Below, piece by piece: positions 49,131 to 60,295 of a DNA stretch of 64,000 nt. Numbering within the stretch: the first letter of the stretch is position 1; each line of letters opens with the position of its first letter. Below the pieces are notes generated by a model. The model was given only the letters and a program-made list of their open reading frames with translations, ran no database searches and had not been told where the DNA came from. Where the stretch lies: contig NC_077224.1 in NCBI RefSeq assembly GCF_024763615.1, positions 45,084,712-45,148,711 on the forward strand. Direction: 5' to 3'. A program made the position numbers and the translations under genes. Source of the stretch: Phlebotomus papatasi. Taxonomy: Eukaryota; Arthropoda; Insecta; Diptera; Psychodidae.

Positions 49131-49334
49131 TTTGAAATGTGATCCGTTTCAGACGCCATATTGATCTTAGCTGTAAGTTTTAGGCGACCATCTTGAACTT
49201 TTTGGAACTTTACACTTTTTGAGATTGCGCTTTTTGATAGTCATTTTGAATATTTGAATTAACGGAAATTACTTTGGTGGACTCTTCCTCATGTAATTTT
49301 TTTCTCCCTATATAATTTATATGAGAAAAGATCT

Positions 49335-49406
49335 GCCATCCATGGGAATTGATCACCAGACCTCTCGGTTGCGAGTCCAGCACCTTATCCATTGTGCCAT
49401 TGTGGC
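49335..49406 (-). tRNA. degenerate tRNA-like sequence, left arm
   Basis: On the minus strand a 72-nt stretch has tRNA spacing: acceptor-like GCCACAA, a perfect 4-bp D stem (GCAC/GTGC) around AATGGATAAG, a CTCGCAA anticodon-loop-like segment, and a T-loop-like ATCAATT. The anticodon and T stems pair poorly and the acceptor pairs at only about 4 of 7 positions. Probably a tRNA-derived relic or tRNA-like promoter rather than a working tRNA. Confidence 0.3.
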
Positions 49407-49857
49407 ATGATAGAAGGTTTGTCAGAAGTCTTTCCTATGCAGTAAGCGGGATTCTCTATACTCTCTGGCCTATATGCACTGTCCAAGTGTGGAAAGATGC
49501 AAATGCAATATGAGACCTTTTCGCGCGCTCGAGACCATATGGGAGAGACTATTTATATGAGTCTTTGCGCGACAATTTGATTCCTTCAGATGAATGAAGC
49601 AACATGGAAAAAAATGTCTTGCAGTGTGCAAGATAATTGTCAAATTGAGTGGAATTTCGCAATATTCACTAATTTTTTCTGGCGATAAGAACTATCAATA
49701 ATTTTCATTGGTTATTGAACAGCATGATGTTGATGCCGTCATGCAATTTAAACCATTTTCATTGGATATTGATCAATAGATATTGAAACGTCATTGAGTT
49801 GAGATTTGCATGTAAACAGCTTTTTTTAAAAACATGCAACTTTTGAGCTTGCGTATT

Positions 49858-50100
49858 TCAATATTGTTTGCAATATTTGTCTTTTTTATTTAAATTGTAA
49901 CATAAATTACCGAAAAATATCATACTTTTTCCACTTACATGATTGTATCTCACATTATTCACATCTCTTGATGATATGATCAAACGATCTTTGTGCAATT
50001 TGTCTAAAAAAATATTTTTTCGTTCAGTGATTTCAGATAAGAAGTGATAAATTTCGTGAAATGTATTGAATTTCTGCTTATTGCAGATGGTGACTGCCAT
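49858..50100 (-). CDS. hypothetical small protein, left arm (possibly first exon)
   Basis: An 80-codon frame starting MAVTICNKQKFNTFHEIYHF. Codon 54 is followed by CATGTAAGTGG, a strong splice-donor match, so the true exon may end at 49939 and the remaining Asn/Lys-rich codons be intron. No domain recognised. A 36-codon frame starts about 150 bp away on the other strand, so the interval could be a divergent promoter. Confidence 0.4.
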   Translation of the reverse strand: MAVTICNKQKFNTFHEIYHFLSEITERKNIFLDKLHKDRLIISSRDVNNVRYNHVSGKSMIFFGNLCYNLNKKDKYCKQY

Positions 50101-50245
50101 GAAATTTCAAGAATCTGAGTTTCAGATCCCCAATTTTCAAATAAACAAACTGATGATCAAAGATGTTGCAATGCATTTCTATACAATTGCGGGATTATTC
50201 GAAATATGATCTCTTGTAGCATGCATAAAATAAAAGAATTAAAAA

Positions 50246-50356
50246 ATGAATGAAAAAAATGTCAATGAGGGCAAAATTTCTTGTCTTGTGTGTGAATCAT
50301 TTAACTCTCTTGATCGCAAGTGGGAAAGTATGGAAAAAGTGTTAGATTTCTCATAA
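50246..50356 (+). CDS. 36-aa CxxC micro-ORF, left arm
   Basis: ATG to TAA, beginning MNEKNVNEGKISCLVCESF and ending in a short charged helix. The CLVC pair recalls half a zinc knuckle. It may be a micropeptide or a first exon. Coding status is uncertain. Confidence 0.3.
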   Translation: MNEKNVNEGKISCLVCESFNSLDRKWESMEKVLDFS

Positions 50357-51283
50357 CTTTGTATTACAATGTTCTTTTTCTCTGACATTAGAGAATTTTT
50401 ACAACATTACAGAACAAAATTATTCAAAGTGCATTATTGATTTGTGTTTTCTCTTATTATAATTTAACAAAATGAAAAAATCTTTAAATATATGTACAAT
50501 ATTTAACTAAGAATTTGATTATGTGGAGAAATGGCAGCAGAGTGAAATAAAATAGGAACCGACTTTTCATATAAAATTGATTTTTATGAATGAAATGTTG
50601 TATACACTTCTATAATTCGGTACCTGGGATGCTGAATTAACTTATGCATTTTTCATTGATGACTCATTATCAAATTTATGTCTATTTCTGTGGGACATAT
50701 CTCAAGATAGAAGATGAAATCCTCTTTCTTTAGTAGAAGATCAATTTTTTTAAGATGACTCTCAGTAGAATAGGCATAAAAAATAAAATTCAAGCGATAC
50801 TCACTAAAATAAAGTCAAACATTTGCGTTCTTACACTGATAAAAGAAATTTAGCCTTGCACTCACTAGCACTTCATCACTGAATACTATTAATTTTAGTT
50901 CTTGACCGTAAAGCTTCATCCTCCCCTGAATAAATGTTAACAAAATTTTATTTATTATATTGAAAAACAATTTAAAAAAAAGTAACTTCACTTGTTATTT
51001 AGAAAAATGTTCTATTTGCCCCTCGCATCCTACCTCTAGACTTTATTCTGAGATATGAACATGACATGTCCAAACATGTTTCATCGTGTATGAAACAAAC
51101 ATTTTGCATACGTTTGCATAATTTTCTCGGGAAATTTCGTCAGTACGATCAAAAGATCCTAAAATATTTTATAGGAATTTGAACATTGGAAAAAAAGTCT
51201 CATTTGTATCCCTGATTTATTGATGAGTGGAAGGCATTTTCTTAGTGAAAAGTGATAAATCACAAAATAACTTATCTGAAAAT

Positions 51284-52029
51284 ATGGAGACAAAAGAAAG
51301 ATCACATCAAGTTCCAAATGTAATAAAGGCAAAGCAGCACTTCAACAAATATAATCATGATCCTGCTGAGGAACTTCGAAAGGATGAGGAACAATATGCA
51401 AGAAATCGACAACAAAATACAACTCCTGAACTACTGAATGCATACACCTACTTTCTAAATCAAACATGCACAATGTTTACCAACGATCGGGTTTACTCCA
51501 GAGAATTTTTCACCAGTTGCTAATATATATGCCGTAAACTACTGGGATGGAATTGATGCTGTAGAATTCACCCAAAATACATGGACAACGTTCTGTGCCA
51601 GCAAGCAAACTTTAAGAAAAATTGTTGGGAGAGGATGCTGAAAAGGATGATGCTAATATGGAACTTGAGCTGCTGAATATTCAACTTGAAAACTGCATGA
51701 ACATTAGTAGTTACTATGCCGTGGAAAATTCCGAACTACTTATTCTCAGTCAAAATGATGGAAATGATCGTCTATCCCTAAATATTTCAGAATTTGACAA
51801 ATTAATGTTACTTTCTGAATTTATAAATGCAACTTTGATTTACAATACTTCTGTACAGTGGTATGTACAAGAATATTTTGAGAGATACAGCAATGCTCGT
51901 AAATCTTTAGGTGTGCAAAGATTGGAAAATTCTAATTTTTCAAACAGCAATACTTTTGATCCACCAGTCAATTATTTTCGCCTGTTTCATGAAATTCCTT
52001 TTGTAGCAAGTAAATCAAATATTTCTTAA
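51284..52029 (+). pseudogene. unrecognised element gene with two frame changes, left arm
   Basis: An ATG at 51284 (METKERSHQVPN) opens a hydrophilic frame that stops at 51523. From about 51490 to 51645 a second frame is coding-like (NIYAVNYWDGIDAVEFTQ) and ends in TGA. A third frame from about 51616 (EDAEKDDANMELELLNIQ) runs to TAA at 52027-52029. So one ancestral protein of roughly 240-250 residues seems to be read in three successive frames. Either it carries two indels, or these are very short introns or sequence errors. No GT-AG pair of normal length fits. AATAAA follows at 52264-52269. The family is not recognised. Confidence 0.5.
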
Positions 52030-52787
52030 AATGTAACATGTGTATAAAAATCAAATGATGTCAAATATAAAGATGAGAAAACGTAAATGTAAATTGTTTT
52101 AATCTTGTATATTTGCAATCTGAATCCTCTTAAGATAAGAAGAATGAAGAAAAAAATGAAACTTCAATTGCACAGGGTTATGCATTATGCCAATATTTAT
52201 CTATACCAACATTCCCTTTTCATCTCAACATATTTGCTATGTGAGCAAGATTAAAGTCAATGAAATAAAATTATTTGTGAGAATTTTGTCTTGTTGTGAA
52301 AAGAAATTGTTTTACAATCAATTATTTCAACATTAGACAATGTTTCATCTGTGCATCAAGAAAAACACAACATGTTTCATTGATGCATGATGAAAAAAAT
52401 CAATATGAAAATGCAGTGAAAAATTTTACAAACATAAAAAATCTGCAGAGAGATATCATATTTTTAATCAACTTGCATTTTTTCTGCATCAGAATATTTT
52501 CTTCACGTGAAAAAAAAATCTTCAAAGTGGCGTCTGGCATTTTTTCTCAACGTAATCTGATTTTTTCTTTGCAGCATTAGCAGGATTATTTTAATTACAT
52601 TTTATAGCACAATCAAAAATGATTGTATCGAACTTCTTTGACAAAATCTACTCGATTGCATGCAACTACTTTTAAACAATTCACATGATTCCTCATGTTG
52701 ATGGCAACATAAAAACAAAAAAAAAATAATGATACTTTGATCAGATGCGAAAGAAAACTCATTTCATTGTTTTACAATCAATTTTAT

Positions 52788-53351
52788 TTATAACTTAGTC
52801 GGTTGTAGTTTTTCATTACACAAAAAAAATCTTGACTTCATTTTTTGTTTTCTTCCCGAGAAATATATTCTTGTAGTCTCAACGTATGGCTCTCGGCATA
52901 TAGAGCAATGTCTTGTTTTTGAAGCACATCCTTGACAAGCAGCAACGTGTCCACAAGGTAGGAAAGCGGTATCGTATTCATTGTTGTAGCATATTTTGCA
53001 GATTTTATGTGATTGCTGTACAATATCGTATTCTGCTTCTACATTATCACAATCCAAAATTTGATCGTCAAAGAATATCTCGAACAAATTATCAATTGTA
53101 TTTTCATCATTAGTGTTAAAGAATTGTACCATCAATTGTTTTTTCTCCAAAATAGTCATGCATTTTCCATTTTTCATTTTTCTTGAAATTTTTTCCACTA
53201 CACCGCGACGTAAAATCTCATTTTTGTTTTCATAAAGTAGGCCGATCATTTGCGCTATTGTCTTTTTATGTAAAATAAATTGCACCAAATCAGACTCTGA
53301 TTTTTCTTTTGCCAAAGCTTCTGCTAATTGTCTCAAGCTGTGCGTACTCAT
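52788..53351 (-). CDS. IAP-type RING-finger protein without BIR domain, left arm
   Basis: 187 codons from the ATG at 53351 (MSTHSLRQLAEALAKEKSES); the frame is open 26 codons further upstream but that part is AT-rich and less protein-like. Residues 118-152 form a C3HC4 RING: C118-x2-C121-x11-C133-x-H135-x3-C139-x2-C142-x6-C149-x2-C152. This is the spacing of inhibitor-of-apoptosis proteins, including the FLPCGH signature. Such RINGs act as ubiquitin E3 ligases. The N-terminal ~110 residues are helical-looking and charged, with no C-x2-C...H...C BIR pattern, so direct caspase binding is not indicated. AATAAA overlaps the stop (52788-52783). Downstream of the acidic gene, same strand, about 170 bp apart. 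A host-derived or virus-derived accessory of the element is the likely origin. Confidence 0.7.
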   Translation of the reverse strand: MSTHSLRQLAEALAKEKSESDLVQFILHKKTIAQMIGLLYENKNEILRRGVVEKISRKMKNGKCMTILEKKQLMVQFFNTNDENTIDNLFEIFFDDQILDCDNVEAEYDIVQQSHKICKICYNNEYDTAFLPCGHVAACQGCASKTRHCSICREPYVETTRIYFSGRKQKMKSRFFLCNEKLQPTKL

Positions 53352-53523
53352 TGCGATATAGATTTTTTCTGAGTGATTTTTTAAGATACACCATGTTAAA
53401 TAATTGTGAAAAATGTTTGTAATGAACAATTTTCAACGAAAGAAAGAAAGGGGAGAGGGATTTTTGGGTTAAAAACGCTCTAAATTTATACTTTTAACTT
53501 TTTATTGCAAATGATATAGAAAA

Positions 53524-54050
53524 TTATACATCACTACTAGAATTTTCAGATGAATATACATGATCTGAAGCAGGTTTCCTAGAATAATATAACGTTTGTT
53601 CCTCAAAATCAGATAAAAAATCTTCCGCAGGTACTTGATCTCCTTCTGAATCAGTCACATATTCTACAAGGTAAAGATTTTTCTCCTGTTTTTCAAAGTA
53701 TTTTTCTGTGAGCTTATCTTTTCTTTTACACATGAGTTGATCTTCAACTTCTTTGTTAGATTCCTCTACCTCACTCCTTTGAATTTTGTGTAACTTCTCG
53801 GAAGCTATGTCCCGTTCCATTTTATTTAAAATTTCTTCTATCCAAGATGGCGGGTCATCGGAATGTGGTCTTTTTCGTGTAAATCTTTCCAAAATTTTCT
53901 CAGCTTCTTCTTTCGTAGGATTATGATTTATCAAAAACTGCAAAACAGTTTACGTCAAATACAATTTTTATGAATTTTTTTATTAAAAAATATGGAACTC
54001 ACCATGTTATTGTGTATCCGAAATATGTATTCTCCATGAATTAGGTTGGC
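53524..54050 (-). CDS. acidic hydrophilic protein with a 65-bp intron, left arm
   Basis: Exon 53937-53524 encodes about 137 residues rich in Glu, Asp, Lys and Ser (KEEAEKILERF, DPPSWIEEILNKME, an acidic C-terminus ending SSENSSSDV). A GTGAGT donor and TTTTGCAG acceptor bound a 65-bp intron (54002-53938). The upstream exon (54050-54003) reads NLIHGEYIFRIHNNM in frame and has no obvious start, so the protein may begin further inside the element. On this arm a TAG lies directly upstream of 54050, which could instead be a splice acceptor. AATAAA follows the stop at 53506-53501. Function unknown; probable coiled-coil or unstructured protein. Confidence 0.55.
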
Positions 54051-54875
54051 CTATCTTTCGTAAAACAAACTTATTGGTTTGACTGTCGATTATAGAATAA
54101 CAACAATTTTACACACTTGGTTGAAATATCCAGTTCAAGTTATGCATCGCTTAAAAAATTATCCAATATTGAGAAATTGAAATATTATTTTCACACATGC
54201 AATGAAAAATGTCTCATAAAAGTTTCAAAATTGTACGATATTTTACTGAAAAAACACCATACGTGATAAAAAGATGAAATTTGAGATTTTCCTTCTTTGT
54301 ATGCACTAGGACATGTTTCGAACAAGACTTGATGGCCCTAGTAAAATACACTTACACGATCACAACTTTTCTTGGAAAAAATCCTTGGAATTCTTGGAAA
54401 TATGATCCTCTGCACACGTGCAATTAGGAATTTTTTAATAAAAATACTAAATTCCGGAATGATTTCCTGGAAAAGCATCATTTGCAACAAAAAAATGAAA
54501 TTGGAGATTTTCCTTTTGCATGGACATGTTTCAAACCTCTCCTGTAGAATCCATGAAAATCGTTTTTTAGCGCACATATTCTTGATTTATGAGTGTCAAA
54601 AACGTGTAGATCCAAAATTTGGGCCCGACCTGAGGAGGTCGCATTTCATCTCGTACAAAATGCACATACACCAATTGTACTGGGCACCCACCCCCCCCCC
54701 CTCCCATACCTCTATACCCCCCACCCCAAACCCCTTCTCAGAATCCGATGACGTCATATTTAACTTTTGTATTAAAATTTACACATTACACTCATTTTTT
54801 AACGTTATTTTCCCACTTGACTTGGATTTTTTACAAATTTTTATTGCGTTTGTTTAAGTTGTTATATCAGGGCTA
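54051..54875. other. unique sequence inside the left arm, before the gap
   Basis: Present only on the left. It includes a C-rich run near 54680-54725 and a 161-codon plus-strand frame (54372-54857) with no recognisable domain. The acidic-protein exon ends here at a TAG just upstream of 54050 on the minus strand, unless an AG acceptor is used at that point. Confidence 0.6.
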
Positions 54876-55375
54876 NNNNNNNNNNNNNNNNNNNNNNNNN
54901 NNNNNNNNNNNNNNNNNNNNNNNNNNNNNNNNNNNNNNNNNNNNNNNNNNNNNNNNNNNNNNNNNNNNNNNNNNNNNNNNNNNNNNNNNNNNNNNNNNNN
55001 NNNNNNNNNNNNNNNNNNNNNNNNNNNNNNNNNNNNNNNNNNNNNNNNNNNNNNNNNNNNNNNNNNNNNNNNNNNNNNNNNNNNNNNNNNNNNNNNNNNN
55101 NNNNNNNNNNNNNNNNNNNNNNNNNNNNNNNNNNNNNNNNNNNNNNNNNNNNNNNNNNNNNNNNNNNNNNNNNNNNNNNNNNNNNNNNNNNNNNNNNNNN
55201 NNNNNNNNNNNNNNNNNNNNNNNNNNNNNNNNNNNNNNNNNNNNNNNNNNNNNNNNNNNNNNNNNNNNNNNNNNNNNNNNNNNNNNNNNNNNNNNNNNNN
55301 NNNNNNNNNNNNNNNNNNNNNNNNNNNNNNNNNNNNNNNNNNNNNNNNNNNNNNNNNNNNNNNNNNNNNNNNNNN
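54876..55375. other. assembly gap of exactly 500 N
   Basis: The round number suggests a placeholder of unknown true length. It lies in the core of the inverted element, where hallmark genes would be expected. Apparent open frames through the N run are meaningless. Confidence 0.98.
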
Positions 55376-55902
55376 TCCAACCTAATTCATGGAGAATACA
55401 TATTTCGGATACACAATAACATGGTGAGTTCCATATTTTTTAATAAAAAAATTCATAAAAATTGTATTTGACGTAAACTGTTTTGCAGTTTTTGATAAAT
55501 CATAATCCTACGAAAGAAGAAGCTGAGAAAATTTTGGAAAGATTTACACGAAAAAGACCACATTCCGATGACCCGCCATCTTGGATAGAAGAAATTTTAA
55601 ATAAAATGGAACGGGACATAGCTTCCGAGAAGTTACACAAAATTCAAAGGAGTGAGGTAGAGGAATCTAACAAAGAAGTTGAAGATCAACTCATGTGTAA
55701 AAGAAAAGATAAGCTCACAGAAAAATACTTTGAAAAACAGGAGAAAAATCTTTACCTTGTAGAATATGTGACTGATTCAGAAGGAGATCAAGTACCTGCG
55801 GAAGATTTTTTATCTGATTTTGAGGAACAAACGTTATATTATTCTAGGAAACCTGCTTCAGATCATGTATATTCATCTGAAAATTCTAGTAGTGATGTAT
55901 AA
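55376..55902 (+). CDS. acidic hydrophilic protein with a 65-bp intron, right arm (5' end in gap)
   Basis: Mirror of 53524-54050: exon 55376-55423, intron 55424-55488, exon 55489-55902, AATAAA at 55920-55925. The first exon is cut by the N run one base after the arms diverge (TCC here, GCC on the left), so the upstream coding sequence may differ between arms. Confidence 0.55.
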
Positions 55903-56074
55903 TTTTCTATATCATTTGCAATAAAAAGTTAAAAGTATAAATTTAGAGCGTTTTTAACCCAAAAATCCCTCTCCCCTTTCTTTCTTTCGTTGAAAATTGT
56001 TCATTACAAACATTTTTCACAATTATTTAACATGGTGTATCTTAAAAAATCACTCAGAAAAAATCTATATCGCA

Positions 56075-56638
56075 ATGAGTACGCACAGCTTGAGACAATT
56101 AGCAGAAGCTTTGGCAAAAGAAAAATCAGAGTCTGATTTGGTGCAATTTATTTTACATAAAAAGACAATAGCGCAAATGATCGGCCTACTTTATGAAAAC
56201 AAAAATGAGATTTTACGTCGCGGTGTAGTGGAAAAAATTTCAAGAAAAATGAAAAATGGAAAATGCATGACTATTTTGGAGAAAAAACAATTGATGGTAC
56301 AATTCTTTAACACTAATGATGAAAATACAATTGATAATTTGTTCGAGATATTCTTTGACGATCAAATTTTGGATTGTGATAATGTAGAAGCAGAATACGA
56401 TATTGTACAGCAATCACATAAAATCTGCAAAATATGCTACAACAATGAATACGATACCGCTTTCCTACCTTGTGGACACGTTGCTGCTTGTCAAGGATGT
56501 GCTTCAAAAACAAGACATTGCTCTATATGCCGAGAGCCATACGTTGAGACTACAAGAATATATTTCTCGGGAAGAAAACAAAAAATGAAGTCAAGATTTT
56601 TTTTGTGTAATGAAAAACTACAACCGACTAAGTTATAA
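56075..56638 (+). CDS. IAP-type RING-finger protein without BIR domain, right arm
   Basis: Base-for-base mirror of 52788-53351. Start chosen at the ATG at 56075, where protein-like sequence begins; polyadenylation hexamer AATAAA at 56638-56643. The RING cysteines and histidine are all intact, so both copies could be functional. Confidence 0.7.
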   Translation: MSTHSLRQLAEALAKEKSESDLVQFILHKKTIAQMIGLLYENKNEILRRGVVEKISRKMKNGKCMTILEKKQLMVQFFNTNDENTIDNLFEIFFDDQILDCDNVEAEYDIVQQSHKICKICYNNEYDTAFLPCGHVAACQGCASKTRHCSICREPYVETTRIYFSGRKQKMKSRFFLCNEKLQPTKL

Positions 56639-57396
56639 ATAAAATTGATTGTAAAACAATGAAATGAGTTTTCTTTCGCATCTGATCAAAGTATCATTAT
56701 TTTTTTTTTGTTTTTATGTTGCCATCAACATGAGGAATCATGTGAATTGTTTAAAAGTAGTTGCATGCAATCGAGTAGATTTTGTCAAAGAAGTTCGATA
56801 CAATCATTTTTGATTGTGCTATAAAATGTAATTAAAATAATCCTGCTAATGCTGCAAAGAAAAAATCAGATTACGTTGAGAAAAAATGCCAGACGCCACT
56901 TTGAAGATTTTTTTTTCACGTGAAGAAAATATTCTGATGCAGAAAAAATGCAAGTTGATTAAAAATATGATATCTCTCTGCAGATTTTTTATGTTTGTAA
57001 AATTTTTCACTGCATTTTCATATTGATTTTTTTCATCATGCATCAATGAAACATGTTGTGTTTTTCTTGATGCACAGATGAAACATTGTCTAATGTTGAA
57101 ATAATTGATTGTAAAACAATTTCTTTTCACAACAAGACAAAATTCTCACAAATAATTTTATTTCATTGACTTTAATCTTGCTCACATAGCAAATATGTTG
57201 AGATGAAAAGGGAATGTTGGTATAGATAAATATTGGCATAATGCATAACCCTGTGCAATTGAAGTTTCATTTTTTTCTTCATTCTTCTTATCTTAAGAGG
57301 ATTCAGATTGCAAATATACAAGATTAAAACAATTTACATTTACGTTTTCTCATCTTTATATTTGACATCATTTGATTTTTATACACATGTTACATT

Positions 57397-58142
57397 TTAA
57401 GAAATATTTGATTTACTTGCTACAAAAGGAATTTCATGAAACAGGCGAAAATAATTGACTGGTGGATCAAAAGTATTGCTGTTTGAAAAATTAGAATTTT
57501 CCAATCTTTGCACACCTAAAGATTTACGAGCATTGCTGTATCTCTCAAAATATTCTTGTACATACCACTGTACAGAAGTATTGTAAATCAAAGTTGCATT
57601 TATAAATTCAGAAAGTAACATTAATTTGTCAAATTCTGAAATATTTAGGGATAGACGATCATTTCCATCATTTTGACTGAGAATAAGTAGTTCGGAATTT
57701 TCCACGGCATAGTAACTACTAATGTTCATGCAGTTTTCAAGTTGAATATTCAGCAGCTCAAGTTCCATATTAGCATCATCCTTTTCAGCATCCTCTCCCA
57801 ACAATTTTTCTTAAAGTTTGCTTGCTGGCACAGAACGTTGTCCATGTATTTTGGGTGAATTCTACAGCATCAATTCCATCCCAGTAGTTTACGGCATATA
57901 TATTAGCAACTGGTGAAAAATTCTCTGGAGTAAACCCGATCGTTGGTAAACATTGTGCATGTTTGATTTAGAAAGTAGGTGTATGCATTCAGTAGTTCAG
58001 GAGTTGTATTTTGTTGTCGATTTCTTGCATATTGTTCCTCATCCTTTCGAAGTTCCTCAGCAGGATCATGATTATATTTGTTGAAGTGCTGCTTTGCCTT
58101 TATTACATTTGGAACTTGATGTGATCTTTCTTTTGTCTCCAT
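57397..58142 (-). pseudogene. unrecognised element gene with two frame changes, right arm
   Basis: Mirror copy of 51284-52029 with the identical frame changes, so they arose before the arms became identical or come from one shared assembled sequence. AATAAA on the minus strand is at 57162-57157. Confidence 0.5.
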
Positions 58143-59069
58143 ATTTTCAGATAAGTTATTTTGTGATTTATCACTTTTCACTAAGAAAATGCCTTCCACT
58201 CATCAATAAATCAGGGATACAAATGAGACTTTTTTTCCAATGTTCAAATTCCTATAAAATATTTTAGGATCTTTTGATCGTACTGACGAAATTTCCCGAG
58301 AAAATTATGCAAACGTATGCAAAATGTTTGTTTCATACACGATGAAACATGTTTGGACATGTCATGTTCATATCTCAGAATAAAGTCTAGAGGTAGGATG
58401 CGAGGGGCAAATAGAACATTTTTCTAAATAACAAGTGAAGTTACTTTTTTTTAAATTGTTTTTCAATATAATAAATAAAATTTTGTTAACATTTATTCAG
58501 GGGAGGATGAAGCTTTACGGTCAAGAACTAAAATTAATAGTATTCAGTGATGAAGTGCTAGTGAGTGCAAGGCTAAATTTCTTTTATCAGTGTAAGAACG
58601 CAAATGTTTGACTTTATTTTAGTGAGTATCGCTTGAATTTTATTTTTTATGCCTATTCTACTGAGAGTCATCTTAAAAAAATTGATCTTCTACTAAAGAA
58701 AGAGGATTTCATCTTCTATCTTGAGATATGTCCCACAGAAATAGACATAAATTTGATAATGAGTCATCAATGAAAAATGCATAAGTTAATTCAGCATCCC
58801 AGGTACCGAATTATAGAAGTGTATACAACATTTCATTCATAAAAATCAATTTTATATGAAAAGTCGGTTCCTATTTTATTTCACTCTGCTGCCATTTCTC
58901 CACATAATCAAATTCTTAGTTAAATATTGTACATATATTTAAAGATTTTTTCATTTTGTTAAATTATAATAAGAGAAAACACAAATCAATAATGCACTTT
59001 GAATAATTTTGTTCTGTAATGTTGTAAAAATTCTCTAATGTCAGAGAAAAAGAACATTGTAATACAAAG

Positions 59070-59180
59070 TTATGAGAAATCTAACACTTTTTCCATACTT
59101 TCCCACTTGCGATCAAGAGAGTTAAATGATTCACACACAAGACAAGAAATTTTGCCCTCATTGACATTTTTTTCATTCAT
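59070..59180 (-). CDS. 36-aa CxxC micro-ORF, right arm (mirror copy)
   Basis: Mirror of 50246-50356; same caveats. Confidence 0.3.
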   Translation of the reverse strand: MNEKNVNEGKISCLVCESFNSLDRKWESMEKVLDFS

Positions 59181-59325
59181 TTTTTAATTCTTTTATTTTA
59201 TGCATGCTACAAGAGATCATATTTCGAATAATCCCGCAATTGTATAGAAATGCATTGCAACATCTTTGATCATCAGTTTGTTTATTTGAAAATTGGGGAT
59301 CTGAAACTCAGATTCTTGAAATTTC

Positions 59326-59568
59326 ATGGCAGTCACCATCTGCAATAAGCAGAAATTCAATACATTTCACGAAATTTATCACTTCTTATCTGAAATCACT
59401 GAACGAAAAAATATTTTTTTAGACAAATTGCACAAAGATCGTTTGATCATATCATCAAGAGATGTGAATAATGTGAGATACAATCATGTAAGTGGAAAAA
59501 GTATGATATTTTTCGGTAATTTATGTTACAATTTAAATAAAAAAGACAAATATTGCAAACAATATTGA
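59326..59568 (+). CDS. hypothetical small protein, right arm (mirror copy)
   Basis: Identical to the frame at 49858-50100. The GTAAGT donor candidate is at 59488, which would leave 54 codons in the exon. Function unknown. Confidence 0.4.
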   Translation: MAVTICNKQKFNTFHEIYHFLSEITERKNIFLDKLHKDRLIISSRDVNNVRYNHVSGKSMIFFGNLCYNLNKKDKYCKQY

Positions 59569-60019
59569 AATACGCAAGCTCAAAAGTTGCATGTTTTTAA
59601 AAAAAGCTGTTTACATGCAAATCTCAACTCAATGACGTTTCAATATCTATTGATCAATATCCAATGAAAATGGTTTAAATTGCATGACGGCATCAACATC
59701 ATGCTGTTCAATAACCAATGAAAATTATTGATAGTTCTTATCGCCAGAAAAAATTAGTGAATATTGCGAAATTCCACTCAATTTGACAATTATCTTGCAC
59801 ACTGCAAGACATTTTTTTCCATGTTGCTTCATTCATCTGAAGGAATCAAATTGTCGCGCAAAGACTCATATAAATAGTCTCTCCCATATGGTCTCGAGCG
59901 CGCGAAAAGGTCTCATATTGCATTTGCATCTTTCCACACTTGGACAGTGCATATAGGCCAGAGAGTATAGAGAATCCCGCTTACTGCATAGGAAAGACTT
60001 CTGACAAACCTTCTATCAT

Positions 60020-60091
60020 GCCACAATGGCACAATGGATAAGGTGCTGGACTCGCAACCGAGAGGTCTGGTGATCAATTCCCATGGATGGC
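60020..60091 (+). tRNA. degenerate tRNA-like sequence, right arm
   Basis: Mirror copy of 49335-49406, with the same weak pairing outside the D arm. Confidence 0.3.
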
Positions 60092-60295
60092 AGATCTTTT
60101 CTCATATAAATTATATAGGGAGAAAAAAATTACATGAGGAAGAGTCCACCAAAGTAATTTCCGTTAATTCAAATATTCAAAATGACTATCAAAAAGCGCA
60201 ATCTCAAAAAGTGTAAAGTTCCAAAAAGTTCAAGATGGTCGCCTAAAACTTACAGCTAAGATCAATATGGCGTCTGAAACGGATCACATTTCAAA

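Larger units (their letters stand above)
48690..54049. repeat. left inverted arm (5,360 bp)
   Basis: Exact reverse complement of 55377-60736. Identity stops at 54050 (C) against 55376 (T). In order from the outer end it carries a C-rich tract, 42-bp tandem repeats, a tRNA-like sequence, an 80-codon frame, a 36-codon frame, the disrupted gene, the RING gene and the acidic-protein exons. Confidence 0.95.

Noticed and set aside
48931..49164. 77-codon frame (and mirror at 60262-60495)
   Set aside because: Translation of the 42-bp tandem repeats, with a repeated WSTILLSGKRFH unit; not a credible gene.
52296..52580. 94-codon frame (and mirror at 56846-57130)
   Set aside because: Starts with a non-ATG codon, Phe/Asn/Lys-rich and unlike the neighbouring element genes.
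54372..54857. 161-codon frame in the left unique segment
   Set aside because: Composition is that of AT-rich and poly-C DNA, no domain, overlaps an opposite-strand frame.
54748..55419. Long frames across the N run
   Set aside because: Most of their length is unknown bases, so they are not evidence of coding.
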